Assembly (NCBI GenBank): GCA_017463105.1
Contig: JAFTPU010000002.1
Coordinates: 1 to 64,000, forward strand
From: Clostridia bacterium
Lineage (GTDB): Bacteria > Bacillota > Clostridia > Christensenellales > Borkfalkiaceae
DNA length: 64,000 nt
Reading direction: 5' to 3'
In this document: in pieces, positions 1-7,305 of the stretch
How positions within the stretch are numbered: position 1 is the first letter of the stretch
How the letters are laid out: the number at the start of each line of letters is the position of its first letter
Translations under genes and position numbers: made by a program
The notes under the pieces: model-generated
The model's input: the letters and a program-made list of their open reading frames with translations, nothing else
What the model was told of the DNA's origin: nothing
Databases searched by the model: none

Positions 1-185
1 CGTAGGCGACGAAAGGCAGAAGGTATAATGATACTTACGTCCAGTCACAGGTCGAACGGTAACCAACCCGTCGCAACCAATGAGGGCGTTCGGGTGAGAA
101 CCACGCGAAGGTGAGATTCCTATGAGGGGCAAATGCATGCCCGGAAGACTGCGTACCCACGTTCAGGGATGTGAAGGACAAATGT
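1..185 (+). ncRNA. Possible structured RNA, perhaps a group II intron remnant
   Basis: No convincing reading frame covers this stretch. It is rich in GNRA-like and GGTAAC/GAGAACC motifs and short complementary segments, for example GGGC and GCCC around 137-152, of the kind seen in group II intron domain I or in leader RNAs. No domain V and no intron-encoded protein is visible. The class is not established; it could be the 3' part of a larger RNA that begins outside the window. Confidence 0.25.
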
Positions 186-212
186 GAACGAAAAAGAAAA
201 CGATTGATACAA

Positions 213-246
213 AAAAAGCGGTCGTTTGTAATAAGCGACCGCTTTT
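213..246 (+). terminator. Hairpin followed by T-run ahead of the SpoVG-like gene
   Basis: AAAGCGGTCG pairs with CGACCGCTTT across a loop of about 11 nt and is followed by TTTT. It ends an upstream transcript or attenuates one that enters the SpoVG-like gene. A similar hairpin precedes the next gene. Confidence 0.6.
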
Positions 247-279
247 GCTTACTTAAAAATGAAGAAGGAGGACAATACA

Positions 280-666
280 ATGTCAACAAAAAATCAAGCA
301 AAACCAAAAACGCAGTCAAGTAAACTCGAACCCAAGAAAACGCAAACACCAAAGATTGCCGCAAGAATTGACTCTCTTGTCGATTTCGAAGGCAGTAAGA
401 CAAAAGCGTTTGCAAGCGTGAATATCGGTGATGCGTTCGCTGTTCACGGCATTAAAATCGTTGAAGGCGAGAAAGGCGTGTTTGTTTCTATGCCGCAAAG
501 GAAAGACGGGGAAGATTACAAAGACGTTTTCCACCCGATAACGGCGGAAGCTCGAGAGGAAATGAACAAGCAAATCCTTAACGCCTATGAGCAGAAGTTG
601 GAAGAAGAACATGGCGAACAATTGGACGAAGGTGCGGACCAAGAGCCTGTCACGCAAACAATGTAA
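280..666 (+). CDS. SpoVG-like family protein of the mobile element
   Basis: The protein has 128 residues. After a basic, low-complexity N-terminus, residues about 30-110 resemble the SpoVG fold: a KAFASVNIGDAFAVHG strand region, then IVEGEKGVFVSMPQR, then a HPITAE helix start. SpoVG proteins are small site-specific DNA- or RNA-binding regulators, and relatives are common on Firmicutes integrative elements. An ATG at 259 is in frame, but AAGGAGG at 265-271 fits the ATG at 280. The C-terminus is acidic. Its role here is unknown; regulation of element genes is an inference. It is the first gene of a small cluster that leads to the recombinases. Confidence 0.75.
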   Translation: MSTKNQAKPKTQSSKLEPKKTQTPKIAARIDSLVDFEGSKTKAFASVNIGDAFAVHGIKIVEGEKGVFVSMPQRKDGEDYKDVFHPITAEAREEMNKQILNAYEQKLEEEHGEQLDEGADQEPVTQTM

Positions 667-674
667 TAAAATCG

Positions 675-710
675 AAAAGGCGGTCGTTGAGAAAAACGGT
701 CGCCTTTTTT
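675..710 (+). terminator. Hairpin and T-run between SpoVG-like and mazF-like genes
   Basis: AAAGGCGGTCG pairs, with two G-T wobbles, with CGGTCGCCTTT and is followed by TTTTTT. Its stem core GCGGTCG matches the hairpin at 213-246. Both hairpins are followed by ACTTA and then a ribosome-binding site, so the unit looks duplicated. Confidence 0.65.
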
Positions 711-727
711 ACTTAACGGAGGCAATT

Positions 728-1072
728 ATGAAAGATATAAAAAGAAGTGAAATATATTATGCGGATTTGAATCCTGTGAAAGGAAGCGAGCAGGGCGGTA
801 TACGTCCTGTTTTAATTTTGCAAAACGATAAGGGTAATCAGCACTCGCCCACGACGATTGTTGCGGCTATTACGAGCCAATTGGCAAAAGCAAAATTGCC
901 TACACACGTACCTATTCAAACGGAAGGCTTGAAAAAGGATTCGATCATCTTACTGGAACAGATACGAGTGATTGATAAAATCCGCATTTCCGAGTTTGTA
1001 GGTGTGGCAGATAAACACACGATGGTGGAAGTGGATAGAGCAATTATTATAAGTTTGGGGGTAAAAAGGTAA
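728..1072 (+). CDS. MazF/PemK-family endoribonuclease toxin, element-borne
   Basis: The protein has 114 residues. The start follows CGGAGG. It has the MazF/PemK/Kid signature order: [22 protein letters not shown] near the N-terminus (the conserved Arg of GGIRPV is in the active site), TIVAAITS in the middle, and ILLEQIRVID before the C-terminus. The family cleaves single-stranded mRNA at short motifs. No MazE-like antitoxin ORF lies directly beside it; the upstream neighbour is SpoVG-like. It is clearly related to the chromosomal copy at 18217-18567 but differs at many positions and has AT-rich codons. Element maintenance is a plausible role. Confidence 0.88.
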   Translation: MKDIKRSEIYYADLNPVKGSEQGGIRPVLILQNDKGNQHSPTTIVAAITSQLAKAKLPTHVPIQTEGLKKDSIILLEQIRVIDKIRISEFVGVADKHTMVEVDRAIIISLGVKR

Positions 1073-1074
1073 AT

Positions 1075-1290
1075 ATGAATACGGAAGAATTAGTTGATAT
1101 CACTACTATAAAAATAAATAGAATGGAGGATAAAGAAAATAGAATAATTCAGTTCATTGAACAAATAAAAAATCCGTATGCCTTTAAGGTGGGGGGAATA
1201 ACGGTACATGTAACCTTTAAAAAAGAGGGACCGTCATTTCAAGAAATATTTGAAGATTTAGTAAAAACAAATTTGGGTAAATGCCCTTAA
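1075..1290 (+). CDS. Small conserved-looking hypothetical protein before the recombinases
   Basis: The 71-residue protein starts 2 nt after the toxin stop codon and is probably translationally coupled to it. The sequence begins NTEELVDITTIKIN and contains FIEQIKNPYAFKVGGITVHV. The ELVDI...QIKNPY pattern reminds me of short uncharacterised proteins found next to large serine recombinases, but I cannot name a family. It has no signal peptide or membrane segment. It could be a recombination accessory protein, or it could belong with the toxin; neither is shown. Confidence 0.6.
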   Translation: MNTEELVDITTIKINRMEDKENRIIQFIEQIKNPYAFKVGGITVHVTFKKEGPSFQEIFEDLVKTNLGKCP

Positions 1291-1375
1291 AATGCTGGAG
1301 TTTTTAGGAACGTTGTGATATATTGTTCGTGCTATAGAAAATTCATGCGTCACCTTAAACTCGTGAGGTGATATA

Positions 1376-3088
1376 ATGATGAATAGAATGGAAAGAAATA
1401 AAGGTCGTAACCCCACAAGGATTTGGAGTTGTGGCCTTTATTTGCGTTTATCGCGCGAAGACGGCGATAAATATGAAAGCGACAGTATATCTTCACAAAA
1501 AGAGTTGTTATTGGATTTTGTTGACCGTAACTCGGATTTGAAGATATACGATACGTATATAGACGATGGGTGGTCTGGAACAAATTTTAATAGACCGAGA
1601 TTCAAAGATTTGGAAGAGGATTTACGAGCAAAGCGTATAGATTGTATTATCGTAAAAGATTTATCGCGATTTGGTAGAAATAGCATTGAAATCGGAAATT
1701 ATTTAACGGTTTTATTTCCGTATTTAAAAACTCGATTTATATGTGTAAATGATAATGTTGACAGTTATCTTGACCCTGATTCATTAGATAATCTTTCAAC
1801 GAAATTTAAAAATTTAATGAACGATGAATTTTGTCGTGATATATCAATAAAAGTAAAAAGCACATTAACGCTTAAACGTGAGTGTGGTGAATTTATTGGT
1901 TCGTTCGCATCCTACGGATACAAAAAAGACCCAAACGATTGTCATAAGATTGTAATTGACGAAGAAGCGGCAGTAATTGTTCGGAGAATTAAAGATATGT
2001 TCCTTGGGGGTGAAAGTATTCGTGGGATAGTTCGAGTATTGAATGCTGAAGGAATACCTTCTCCTGCGGTATATAAAAAGATGAAACATCCTAAATATCG
2101 ACCTGCGGGTGTTACGGAAGGAACGACATGGACTCAACGAACGGTACGTCGAATTTTAGTCAATCGCATGTATGTTGGAGATATGGTGCAAAATGTGATG
2201 AATACGATTAGCTATCGAGTGCAAAAATGTCGGGCAGTTGACAAGGAAAATTATATTATAGTTGAAAACACGCACGAGCCAATTTACACAAGAGAAGAAT
2301 TTGCACAAATAGCGGATTTATTGTCCAGAGATACAAGAGAATCGCCAACCACAAAAAAATTAAACGTTTTATCAGGGTTTATTAAATGTGGTGATTGTAA
2401 ACGTGGTATGATACGCAGGACGATGGAAAATGGTTGGAAGGTATATAATTATTATTTTTGCTCCACCTATAAAAATAGAGGAAAAAATCTTTGTACGAAA
2501 CATACAATACAAGCCGATAAAGTAGAGCACGCGGTTTTGGAATTTATTAAATTAAATATAAAATTGGCAATAGAAGTTGAGCCGATATTGGAATTAATAA
2601 ATCAATCTCCAATTAGAAAAAACACATCTAAAAAATTGCAAACGATTGCGGATACTCAGCAACAAGATTTAGAAAAATTCTATAAATTGCGAGAAGATTT
2701 GTATCCCGATTATAAAGCAGGGTTAATTGATAAACAGGAATATGAGAATTTTCGGCAACGTTATGAGAAAAAGATAAGTGATTTAGAAGAAAAAATAAAA
2801 GGGTTAAAACTGAAAATAGAAGAAATTGATAAAGGGGTATCCCCTGAAAACAATTTTATAAAAGCATTCAAGAACACTCATAACGTTAATGAGCTGACGA
2901 GAGAATTGGTTTGTGCTTTAATCGAAAATGTCTATGTGTACGAAGACGATAGGATAGAGATTGTTGTGAGATATAAAGATGAGTATGATACGATTATGGA
3001 ATATGTATCAAATAATCATGCTCTGTTTGCAAAAAGAAAAGATGTGGTTAAGGGAACAGTTAATCAGGCGATAGGAGTTGCTGTTTAG
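1376..3088 (+). CDS. Large serine recombinase 1
   Basis: The protein has 570 residues. The N-terminal resolvase/invertase domain (about 15-165) has the catalytic serine in LYLRLSRED (Ser26) and the IIVKDLSRFGRN arginine motif. A 'recombinase' domain follows (about 175-285), then a zinc ribbon with CGDC near 342 and FC...LC near 368. A long coiled-coil region begins about 425. This is the architecture of TnpX/TndX-like integrases that integrate and excise elements without host factors. ATG at 1376 is preceded by GAGGTGAT; a second ATG follows at once. It ends 9 nt before the next recombinase. Confidence 0.95.
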   Translation: MMNRMERNKGRNPTRIWSCGLYLRLSREDGDKYESDSISSQKELLLDFVDRNSDLKIYDTYIDDGWSGTNFNRPRFKDLEEDLRAKRIDCIIVKDLSRFGRNSIEIGNYLTVLFPYLKTRFICVNDNVDSYLDPDSLDNLSTKFKNLMNDEFCRDISIKVKSTLTLKRECGEFIGSFASYGYKKDPNDCHKIVIDEEAAVIVRRIKDMFLGGESIRGIVRVLNAEGIPSPAVYKKMKHPKYRPAGVTEGTTWTQRTVRRILVNRMYVGDMVQNVMNTISYRVQKCRAVDKENYIIVENTHEPIYTREEFAQIADLLSRDTRESPTTKKLNVLSGFIKCGDCKRGMIRRTMENGWKVYNYYFCSTYKNRGKNLCTKHTIQADKVEHAVLEFIKLNIKLAIEVEPILELINQSPIRKNTSKKLQTIADTQQQDLEKFYKLREDLYPDYKAGLIDKQEYENFRQRYEKKISDLEEKIKGLKLKIEEIDKGVSPENNFIKAFKNTHNVNELTRELVCALIENVYVYEDDRIEIVVRYKDEYDTIMEYVSNNHALFAKRKDVVKGTVNQAIGVAV

Positions 3089-3097
3089 GGTGGATAA

Positions 3098-4771
3098 ATG
3101 AGTCGGAAAAGTAGATATAACATAGAGGAGCAAAAACCAAAAGCGATAGAATGGAAAGCGGCAGGGTATATTCGTTTATCAAGAGAAGACAAAAAGTCAA
3201 AAGACTTCGACAGTTTAAGTGTTTTTCATCAAAAACGATTAATAAGCCGCTTTTTAGAGAAAAATCCCGAAATACGGTTGATCGATTATTTTATAGATGA
3301 CGGTTATACGGGAACAGATTTAGAACGCCCTGATTTTCAACGCTTACAACGTATGTACGAAAAAGGGGAAATAAATTGCATTATAGTAAAAGACTTGTCA
3401 AGATTAGCGCGAAATAATGAAGAATCAAGTAAACTAATATATGTTATTTTTCCGTTTTTCAAGATAAGATTTATTTCAATTAACGATAATGTTGACTCTT
3501 ATCTCAATCCGGAATCTGTGGAAAAACTTGATGTAAAATTCAAGAATATAATGCATGATGAGTATGCCCGTGACAACTCAAAAAAGGTGATTTCTGCCTG
3601 CCGATTAAAACGAAGTAAGGGGATTTTTTTAGGGGCGTTCGCGAGGTACGGTTATAAAAAAGACCCAAACAATAAAGGGAAGTTGATTGTTGATGAATAT
3701 GCGGCGGAAGTGGTAAAGTATATTTTTGCGGAATTCTTAAAAACGAGAAATCAAAACCGCATTGCAAACACGCTTACGGAGAAAAGAATATTACCACCGG
3801 CAGCCTACAAACAAGCGAATGGTGAGAAATATAAAAATCCAGCTGGCAAGACAATGCGGTGGAGCACAGCCACCATTAATGAAATATTAAAATCCGATGT
3901 TTATATAGGTAATATGACACAAAATCAAAGACGAACGATATCCTATAAGGACCATCGGATAATTAGAGCAGAACGCGATTATTGGATAACGGTAGAGGGG
4001 ACGCATGAACCGATAATATCAAAAGAAGATTTTGATAAGGTTCAGCAAATATTGGCTGAACAAGCCTCTCGAAAGTGTGGTTCGGGATATCGCAATAAAA
4101 GAACAAGACCTAATGTTATGAAATGCGGACATTGTGGTCGCACATTAAGCGTTGTTCAAAGGTCAAAAAAGACAAAATCAGTATATTGTGAAAACCTATA
4201 TAGTCCCTTAAAATGTGGTTTTGAAAAGCGTATCCATTTGGAACTTATTGAAAATGTAATTTTGGAGGTATTAAACCGCTATATAGATGTTTGCACGAAT
4301 ATACGCAAATCAATAAATGATACTAATGATAATTTACGCCGAACAAATCCAGAGAAAAATAGGTTGCAAGAAATACAAGAGGAAATTGAAAGGCTTGCTG
4401 TTAAAAAGGGGGAATTGTATTCAACCTACAAGCAAGGTGAATTGAAAGAAAATGAATATTTAGAAGAAAGGCAAAGGATTGACGGAAGAATCGTATTTTT
4501 GCAAAACAACATTAAAAAGGTAAAAGAAGAACGGAGTGCGAAAAAAGGTTATTCGGTTGATGAAAATGCGGTTTTAGTTTCGGCTGGAAAGTATAAAAGA
4601 ATTAAAAAATTATCAAATGAAATAATAGATGAATTTATAGAAAAAGTGGACGTTTACTCCGAAGAAAGGATAGACGTCCACTTTAAATTTAAAGATGAAT
4701 TTCAAGAAGCGATAGAATTTTTACGGGAAAATGAAAGTGAAGAATTATCTCAAGGATTTACTATGACATAA
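3098..4771 (+). CDS. Large serine recombinase 2
   Basis: The protein has 557 residues and the same order of domains as its upstream neighbour: catalytic Ser28 in GYIRLSRED, CIIVKDLSRLARN, a recombinase domain to about 300, a zinc ribbon (CGHCGRT, then YC and KCGF) and a C-terminal coiled coil. It is homologous to, but clearly diverged from, recombinase 1, so it is not a recent duplicate. Tandem large serine recombinases occur in several Firmicutes elements where both may be needed. Being the last gene before the cargo spoVAD, it lies close to the element end, as expected of an integrase. Which of the two acts on the spoVAD site is unknown. Confidence 0.94.
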   Translation: MSRKSRYNIEEQKPKAIEWKAAGYIRLSREDKKSKDFDSLSVFHQKRLISRFLEKNPEIRLIDYFIDDGYTGTDLERPDFQRLQRMYEKGEINCIIVKDLSRLARNNEESSKLIYVIFPFFKIRFISINDNVDSYLNPESVEKLDVKFKNIMHDEYARDNSKKVISACRLKRSKGIFLGAFARYGYKKDPNNKGKLIVDEYAAEVVKYIFAEFLKTRNQNRIANTLTEKRILPPAAYKQANGEKYKNPAGKTMRWSTATINEILKSDVYIGNMTQNQRRTISYKDHRIIRAERDYWITVEGTHEPIISKEDFDKVQQILAEQASRKCGSGYRNKRTRPNVMKCGHCGRTLSVVQRSKKTKSVYCENLYSPLKCGFEKRIHLELIENVILEVLNRYIDVCTNIRKSINDTNDNLRRTNPEKNRLQEIQEEIERLAVKKGELYSTYKQGELKENEYLEERQRIDGRIVFLQNNIKKVKEERSAKKGYSVDENAVLVSAGKYKRIKKLSNEIIDEFIEKVDVYSEERIDVHFKFKDEFQEAIEFLRENESEELSQGFTMT

Positions 4772-4785
4772 TTGAAATGTGCATT

Positions 4786-4815
4786 GCATAAAAATCGTAT
4801 GTGTTTTCCATACTA
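4786..4815 (+). promoter_or_regulatory. Sigma-G-like promoter of the cargo spoVAD
   Basis: GCATA at 4786-4790, an 18-nt spacer and CATACTA at 4809-4815 match the forespore sigma-G consensus (GHATR, 18 nt, CATNHTA) in both boxes and in spacing. The spoVA operon of Bacillus subtilis is sigma-G controlled. The promoter lies between recombinase 2 and the cargo gene, so it travels with the element. Confidence 0.6.
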
Positions 4816-4836
4816 CTTTTAATTAAGAGGTGGAGA

Positions 4837-5844
4837 ATGCATACGATTTTTTTTGAAAATAAACCACGAATCATCGCAACGGGAACGATTGCAGGGCCAA
4901 AGGAATGTGCGGGCGTGGTAGGCAGGTACGTGGACAAAGCCCTTTCCGAAGATACTTTCGGGGAGAGTACGTATGAAAAAGCTGAATGTAAAATGCTTTC
5001 CTATGCAATCAACCAAGCCATCAAAAATGCGAATTTGGATGAAAAAGAAATTGATTTACTTGTATCAGGCGACTTGCTTAATCAAATTATTTCGGCTTCG
5101 TTTGCGGCACGAGATTTTGATTTTCCTTTCCTTGGGGTATACGGCGCTTGTTCTACGATGGCGGAGAGTATGGCAATAGCAGCCTCTTTTGTGAATGCAG
5201 GATATTATAAAAAAATTGTTTCTGCGACGGGCAGTCATTTCTCATCAGCGGAACGACAATACCGTTATCCCTTGGAATTAGGTAATACTCGTCCGCCACA
5301 AGCACAATGGACGGTGACAGGTGCGGGTGGAGCTTTAATCGCAGACATGGGTGGTAGAAATAATCAAAAATCATATCCTGCTATCACTTCAGCAACCTTT
5401 GGTAAAGTTGTAGATTTTGGCATAACGGACGTGAACAACCTTGGTGCAGCTATGAGTCCAAGCTCTCAATCAACGATACTAAATCATCTCCGTGATACGG
5501 GTAGAAATGCGGATTATTACGATCTTATTGTGACGGGTGATTTAGGGGCGTTAGGTAGCCGAATTTTGAAAGATTTAATGTGGGAAAAGGGTGTAGACAT
5601 CGAACCCAATCACGTCGATTGTGGGGAGATAATTTACAACGTAATCGAAGATGAATTTCAAGGCGGTAGCGGTGCAGGTTGTAGTGCCGTAGTTTTTAAT
5701 TCTTACATTATGGACAAGATAAAAAAGAGAGAGTTAAACAAGGTGCTTTTCGTTGCGACAGGGGCGTTATTGTCTACCGTGTCGAGTGGTCAAGGCGAAA
5801 GCATTCCTTGTATTTCACATGCGGTGGCAATAGAAAATTTATAA
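4837..5844 (+). CDS. spoVAD: Complete SpoVAD carried by the element
   Basis: The protein has 335 residues, full length for SpoVAD (about 335-340). SpoVAD is a thiolase-fold protein that binds dipicolinic acid and is needed for its uptake into the forespore and for spore germination. Family stretches seen are IIATGTIAGPKE near the start, GVYGACSTMAESMA with the thiolase-like cysteine, TGSHFSSAERQYR, QWTVTGAGGA, DLIVTGDLGALGS and GGSGAGCSA near the end. The ATG at 4837 follows AAGAGGTGG; the earlier ATG at 4801 lies within the promoter region. Codon use is AT-rich like the element and unlike the host remnant downstream. It is the only gene here between the recombinases and the element end. It probably replaces the interrupted host copy. 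Confidence 0.93.
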   Translation: MHTIFFENKPRIIATGTIAGPKECAGVVGRYVDKALSEDTFGESTYEKAECKMLSYAINQAIKNANLDEKEIDLLVSGDLLNQIISASFAARDFDFPFLGVYGACSTMAESMAIAASFVNAGYYKKIVSATGSHFSSAERQYRYPLELGNTRPPQAQWTVTGAGGALIADMGGRNNQKSYPAITSATFGKVVDFGITDVNNLGAAMSPSSQSTILNHLRDTGRNADYYDLIVTGDLGALGSRILKDLMWEKGVDIEPNHVDCGEIIYNVIEDEFQGGSGAGCSAVVFNSYIMDKIKKRELNKVLFVATGALLSTVSSGQGESIPCISHAVAIENL

Positions 5845-5954
5845 GAGATAGGAATAGAAATTAAAGTGTAGCGCAAACTGTTGGCAAGGGATATGAAGAG
5901 AGTGAAAAAATAGTCAAAAAATTAAAGAAAAATTTTGCGATTTCACTATGGTTC

Positions 5955-5982
5955 TACTTGACACATATCCCCCGCGGCGCAA
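5955..5982 (+). other. Right attachment junction (attR) in spoVAD
   Basis: Homology to SpoVAD resumes at codons TCC CCC GCG GCG CAA from 5968. The codon before is ATA where SpoVAD has Met, so the element sequence ends at or just before about 5967. The exact crossover dinucleotide cannot be fixed without the left junction. Confidence 0.7.
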
Positions 5983-6363
5983 TCGGTCGTGCTCGAGCAC
6001 CTGCGCGATGCGGGGCGTAGCGCCGATTATTACGACCTGATCGTAACGGGAGACCTCGGCGCGTTGGGGAGCAGGATATTGAAGGATCTCACTTGGGAAA
6101 AAGGCGTTGATATTCAGAAAAATCACGTTGATTGCGGGGAGATCGTTTACAACGTGATCGAGGACGAATTTCAGGGCGGCAGCGGTGCGGGTTGCAGCGC
6201 GGTGGTGTTCGGGTCGTATATTTTGGATAAATTAAAAAAGAGAAAGCTGAACCGCGTGCTGTTCGTGGCGACGGGCGCGTTGTTGTCGACGGTGTCCAGC
6301 GGGCAGGGGGAGAGTATACCCTGTATCGCGCATGCCGTTGCGATAGAAAATATACAAAATTAA
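5968..6363 (+). pseudogene. spoVAD: 3' remnant of host spoVAD, interrupted by the element
   Basis: This open frame encodes the last ~131 residues of SpoVAD, from SPAAQSVVLEHLRD to the stop, and lacks the N-terminal ~205. Over about 120 aligned residues it differs from the cargo copy at roughly 18 positions by my count. Its codons are GC-rich, like the host. It is followed 62 nt later by spoVAE, the normal spoVA order, so this is the native locus. A GTG at 5989 has no ribosome-binding site, so independent translation is unlikely. If the element excises, the original gene would be restored. Confidence 0.9.
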
Positions 6364-6425
6364 AACGCATATATACTTGCGATACGTTGGTTTGGCGACA
6401 GACGTTTGGGGGGATAAGGAGAAAA

Positions 6426-6809
6426 ATGTTCGAACAATATCTTGAAATTTTATGGGGATTTGCAAAAGCGTTTGCGGTGGGCGGACTGATCTGTATGATC
6501 GCGCAGATCGTGATCAATTTTACCGATTTGACGGCGGGGAAGATACTCGTCATGTTTATGCTGATCGGCGTGGCGTTGCAGGGCTTGGGGTTATATCAAT
6601 ACATTGTGGATTTCGCGGGCGCGGGGGCGACGGTACCGATCAGCGGCTTCGGATATTTGCTTGCAAACGGCGCGATCAAGGGTGCGCAAAAAGGATTATT
6701 CGGCGCGTTTACGGGCGCGCTGAGCGCGGCAAGCGCGGGGGTATCCGCCGCCGTGATATTCTCGTTTTTGATGGCGATGCTGTTTAAATCGCGGACGAAA
6801 AAGAATTAA
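6426..6809 (+). CDS. spoVAE: Stage V sporulation protein AE
   Basis: The protein has 127 residues. It is small and very hydrophobic, with about four membrane spans, starting MFEQYLEILWGFAKAFAVGG and containing ITDLTAGKI-like and GAGATVPISGFGYLLANGA segments typical of SpoVAE/SpoVAEb. It belongs to the inner forespore membrane channel complex that moves Ca-dipicolinate. GATAAGGAG precedes the ATG. It follows the spoVAD remnant, and no strong terminator lies between the cargo spoVAD and this gene, so read-through from the element could supply its transcription. KSRTKK at the end is a short cytosolic tail. Confidence 0.9.
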   Translation: MFEQYLEILWGFAKAFAVGGLICMIAQIVINFTDLTAGKILVMFMLIGVALQGLGLYQYIVDFAGAGATVPISGFGYLLANGAIKGAQKGLFGAFTGALSAASAGVSAAVIFSFLMAMLFKSRTKKN

Positions 6810-6830
6810 AGACCGAGGTGTGTATTTTCG

Positions 6831-6876
6831 AAAAGGGTCCCCGCCTGCCTAAGTTCGGACAGGCGGGGACCCTTTT
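6831..6876. terminator. Bidirectional terminator after spoVAE
   Basis: A 17-bp perfect stem, AAAAGGGTCCCCGCCTG with its complement, encloses a 12-nt loop. It is flanked by A-runs and T-runs and lies between convergent genes. Confidence 0.9.
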
Positions 6877-6885
6877 CAAAGCATA

Positions 6886-7098
6886 TCAGAAATTTCTTCT
6901 TCCGATCAAAAAGTCGATCGAGACGTCGAAAAAGTCGGCGAGCTTCCATAAAGTTTTTAAATCGGGCTCGATTTTTCCCGATTCCCAATAGGGAACCTTT
7001 CTTTGCGCTGTTTCCAACGCATCTGCCAATTGCCATTGCGTCATATCCATTTCTTTGCGGAGCGCCCTTATTTTGTCGGAAAATTCGAGACGTATCAT
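6886..7098 (-). CDS. XRE-family helix-turn-helix repressor
   Basis: The protein has 70 residues and is a single HTH_3 (Cro/C1) domain: IRALRKEMDMTQWQLADALE, then WESGKIEPDLKTLWKLADFFDVSIDFLIGR. An in-frame ATG 30 nt upstream (7128) exists, but AGAGGA sits five bases before the ATG at 7098. Two copies of TTAGAC-N7-GTCTAA lie directly upstream and look like its own operators, implying autoregulation. A third similar site lies at the divergent promoter on the other side. Small proteins of this kind regulate prophage or stress genes; the target here seems decayed. Confidence 0.85.
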   Translation of the reverse strand: MIRLEFSDKIRALRKEMDMTQWQLADALETAQRKVPYWESGKIEPDLKTLWKLADFFDVSIDFLIGRRNF

Positions 7099-7137
7099 TT
7101 TTTCCTCTTGCAAGGTTTTATGCTTCATAATTATATT

Positions 7138-7184
7138 ATAGACAAAAAAAGTCTAAATTGTTATTTTAGACTAAAAATGTCTAA
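7138..7184 (-). promoter_or_regulatory. Pair of palindromic operators upstream of the XRE gene
   Basis: TAGAC-N7-GTCTAA at 7139-7156 and TTAGAC-N7-GTCTAA at 7166-7184 are palindromes with identical 7-nt spacers whose centres are 28 bp apart. On the minus strand, TATAAT-like bases overlap the first site, so binding would block the repressor gene's own promoter. Confidence 0.65.
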
Positions 7185-7219
7185 AATATTAAAAAGGTTA
7201 AGATATCAGTCAGTAGCGT

Positions 7220-7250
7220 TATAATGCGTGTGTAGACAGAAAGTGTCTTG
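7220..7250 (+). promoter_or_regulatory. Divergent promoter -10 box and third operator-like site
   Basis: TATAAT at 7220-7225 is followed at the expected start point by TAGAC-N7-GTCTT (7233-7249), the same half-sites and spacing as the two operators beside the XRE gene. The -35 box is weak. This arrangement suggests repression of the rightward transcript. Confidence 0.45.
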
Positions 7251-7305
7251 CCTGTGGATATGGCATAAAAACAGAAGTAAAGACAGTTGGTTTGGAGTAA
7301 ACGGA

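Larger units (their letters stand above)
1..5967. mobile_element. Right-hand part of an integrated element inside spoVAD
   Basis: The stretch is visibly AT-richer than the rest of the window and ends where the host spoVAD reading frame resumes. It holds a SpoVG-like protein, a MazF-type toxin, a small hypothetical, two large serine recombinases and a complete spoVAD. Recombinases next to an element end and a target gene cut in frame at that end are what serine-recombinase integrative elements produce. The left end lies outside the window, so its size, any conjugation genes and the left attachment site cannot be seen. Whether it is an ICE, an IME or a sporulation intervening element is open. 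Confidence 0.85.

Noticed and set aside
5845..5967. A terminator between the cargo spoVAD and the host remnant
   Set aside because: I found only weak AT-rich pairings and no stable stem with a T-run, so read-through into spoVAE is kept as the working view.
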